The notes beneath the pieces were generated by a model, which saw nothing but the letters and a program-made list of their open reading frames with translations, made no database searches and was not told where the DNA came from. A stretch of 5,852 bases of DNA, taken from the NCBI GenBank assembly GCA_934667845.1, contig CAKUMQ010000102.1:1-5852 (forward strand), read 5' to 3'. The DNA comes from an uncultured Eubacteriales bacterium (GTDB lineage Bacteria > Bacillota > Clostridia > Oscillospirales > Acutalibacteraceae). Made by a program: the position numbers and the translations under genes. Shown here one piece after another: positions 5,790-5,852 of this stretch; within the stretch, counting starts at the first letter, position 1, and each line of letters starts with the position of its first letter.

Positions 5790-5852
5790 TCAGCCGTTCA
5801 TAAATGCTTCGTATTCCGCCAATACCTCTTCTGTTTCGCCGAACCGTTTCAG
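5790..5852 (-). CDS. C-terminal end of an unidentified protein (5' part outside window)
   Basis: Reading leftwards from the window edge, 20 codons (LKRFGETEEVLAEYEAFMNG) end in TGA at 5792-5790. The stretch is charged and helix-like and cannot be assigned to a family. The stop lies 16 bases before the ATG of the LUD-domain gene, whose ribosome binding site begins 2 bases after the stop, as expected for two genes in one transcript. Another minus-strand frame is also open here, so the reading is likely but not certain. Confidence 0.55.
   Translation of the reverse strand: MKRFGETEEVLAEYEAFMNG

Overview
The window looks like part of a carbohydrate-utilisation locus from a Gram-positive anaerobe, most likely a gut-type Clostridia (Oscillospirales-like) bacterium. 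This is inferred from GC-rich genes separated by very AT-rich spacers, strong GGAGG-type ribosome binding sites, textbook sigma-A promoters, and protein families common in such genomes. I could run no database search, so family assignments rest on recognised motifs.

Layout. The left end (912 down to 1, minus strand) holds the first 304 codons of a glycoside hydrolase family 2 protein of the beta-mannosidase-like type, cut by the window edge before its catalytic domain. A 630-bp AT-rich divergent intergenic region (913-1542) carries outward promoters for this gene and for the next one. The plus-strand gene 1543-3876 encodes a 777-residue right-handed beta-helix protein resembling GH141-type glycosidases, with a C-terminal PDZ-like domain and no signal peptide. 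It is followed by a plus-strand RpiR/MurR-type regulator (4045-4929: helix-turn-helix plus SIS phosphosugar-binding domain) with its own promoter. A perfect 17-bp stem terminator with T tracts on both strands (5042-5080) separates it from a convergent minus-strand gene for a stand-alone LUD-domain (LutC/YkgG-like) protein (5773-5111). Upstream of that lies the last 20 codons of another minus-strand gene (5852-5790), probably in the same operon.

How the parts may work together. The two hydrolases both lack an export signal, so they probably trim imported oligosaccharides inside the cell. The RpiR-type protein probably senses a phosphosugar and controls the locus. In support, an identical 12-mer, TATTTTTGATAT, lies in or next to the promoters of the hydrolase, beta-helix and regulator genes; in the last two it overlaps the -10 box at the same position. 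No transporter is visible inside the window. The LUD operon is probably a separate unit.

The most notable points are the shared promoter 12-mer, the beta-helix/PDZ fusion in an apparently cytoplasmic enzyme, and a 117-bp intergenic segment bounded by a perfect 13-bp inverted repeat. I saw no CRISPR array, tRNA, rRNA, transposase or clear mobile element, and nothing that amounts to an obviously new system.
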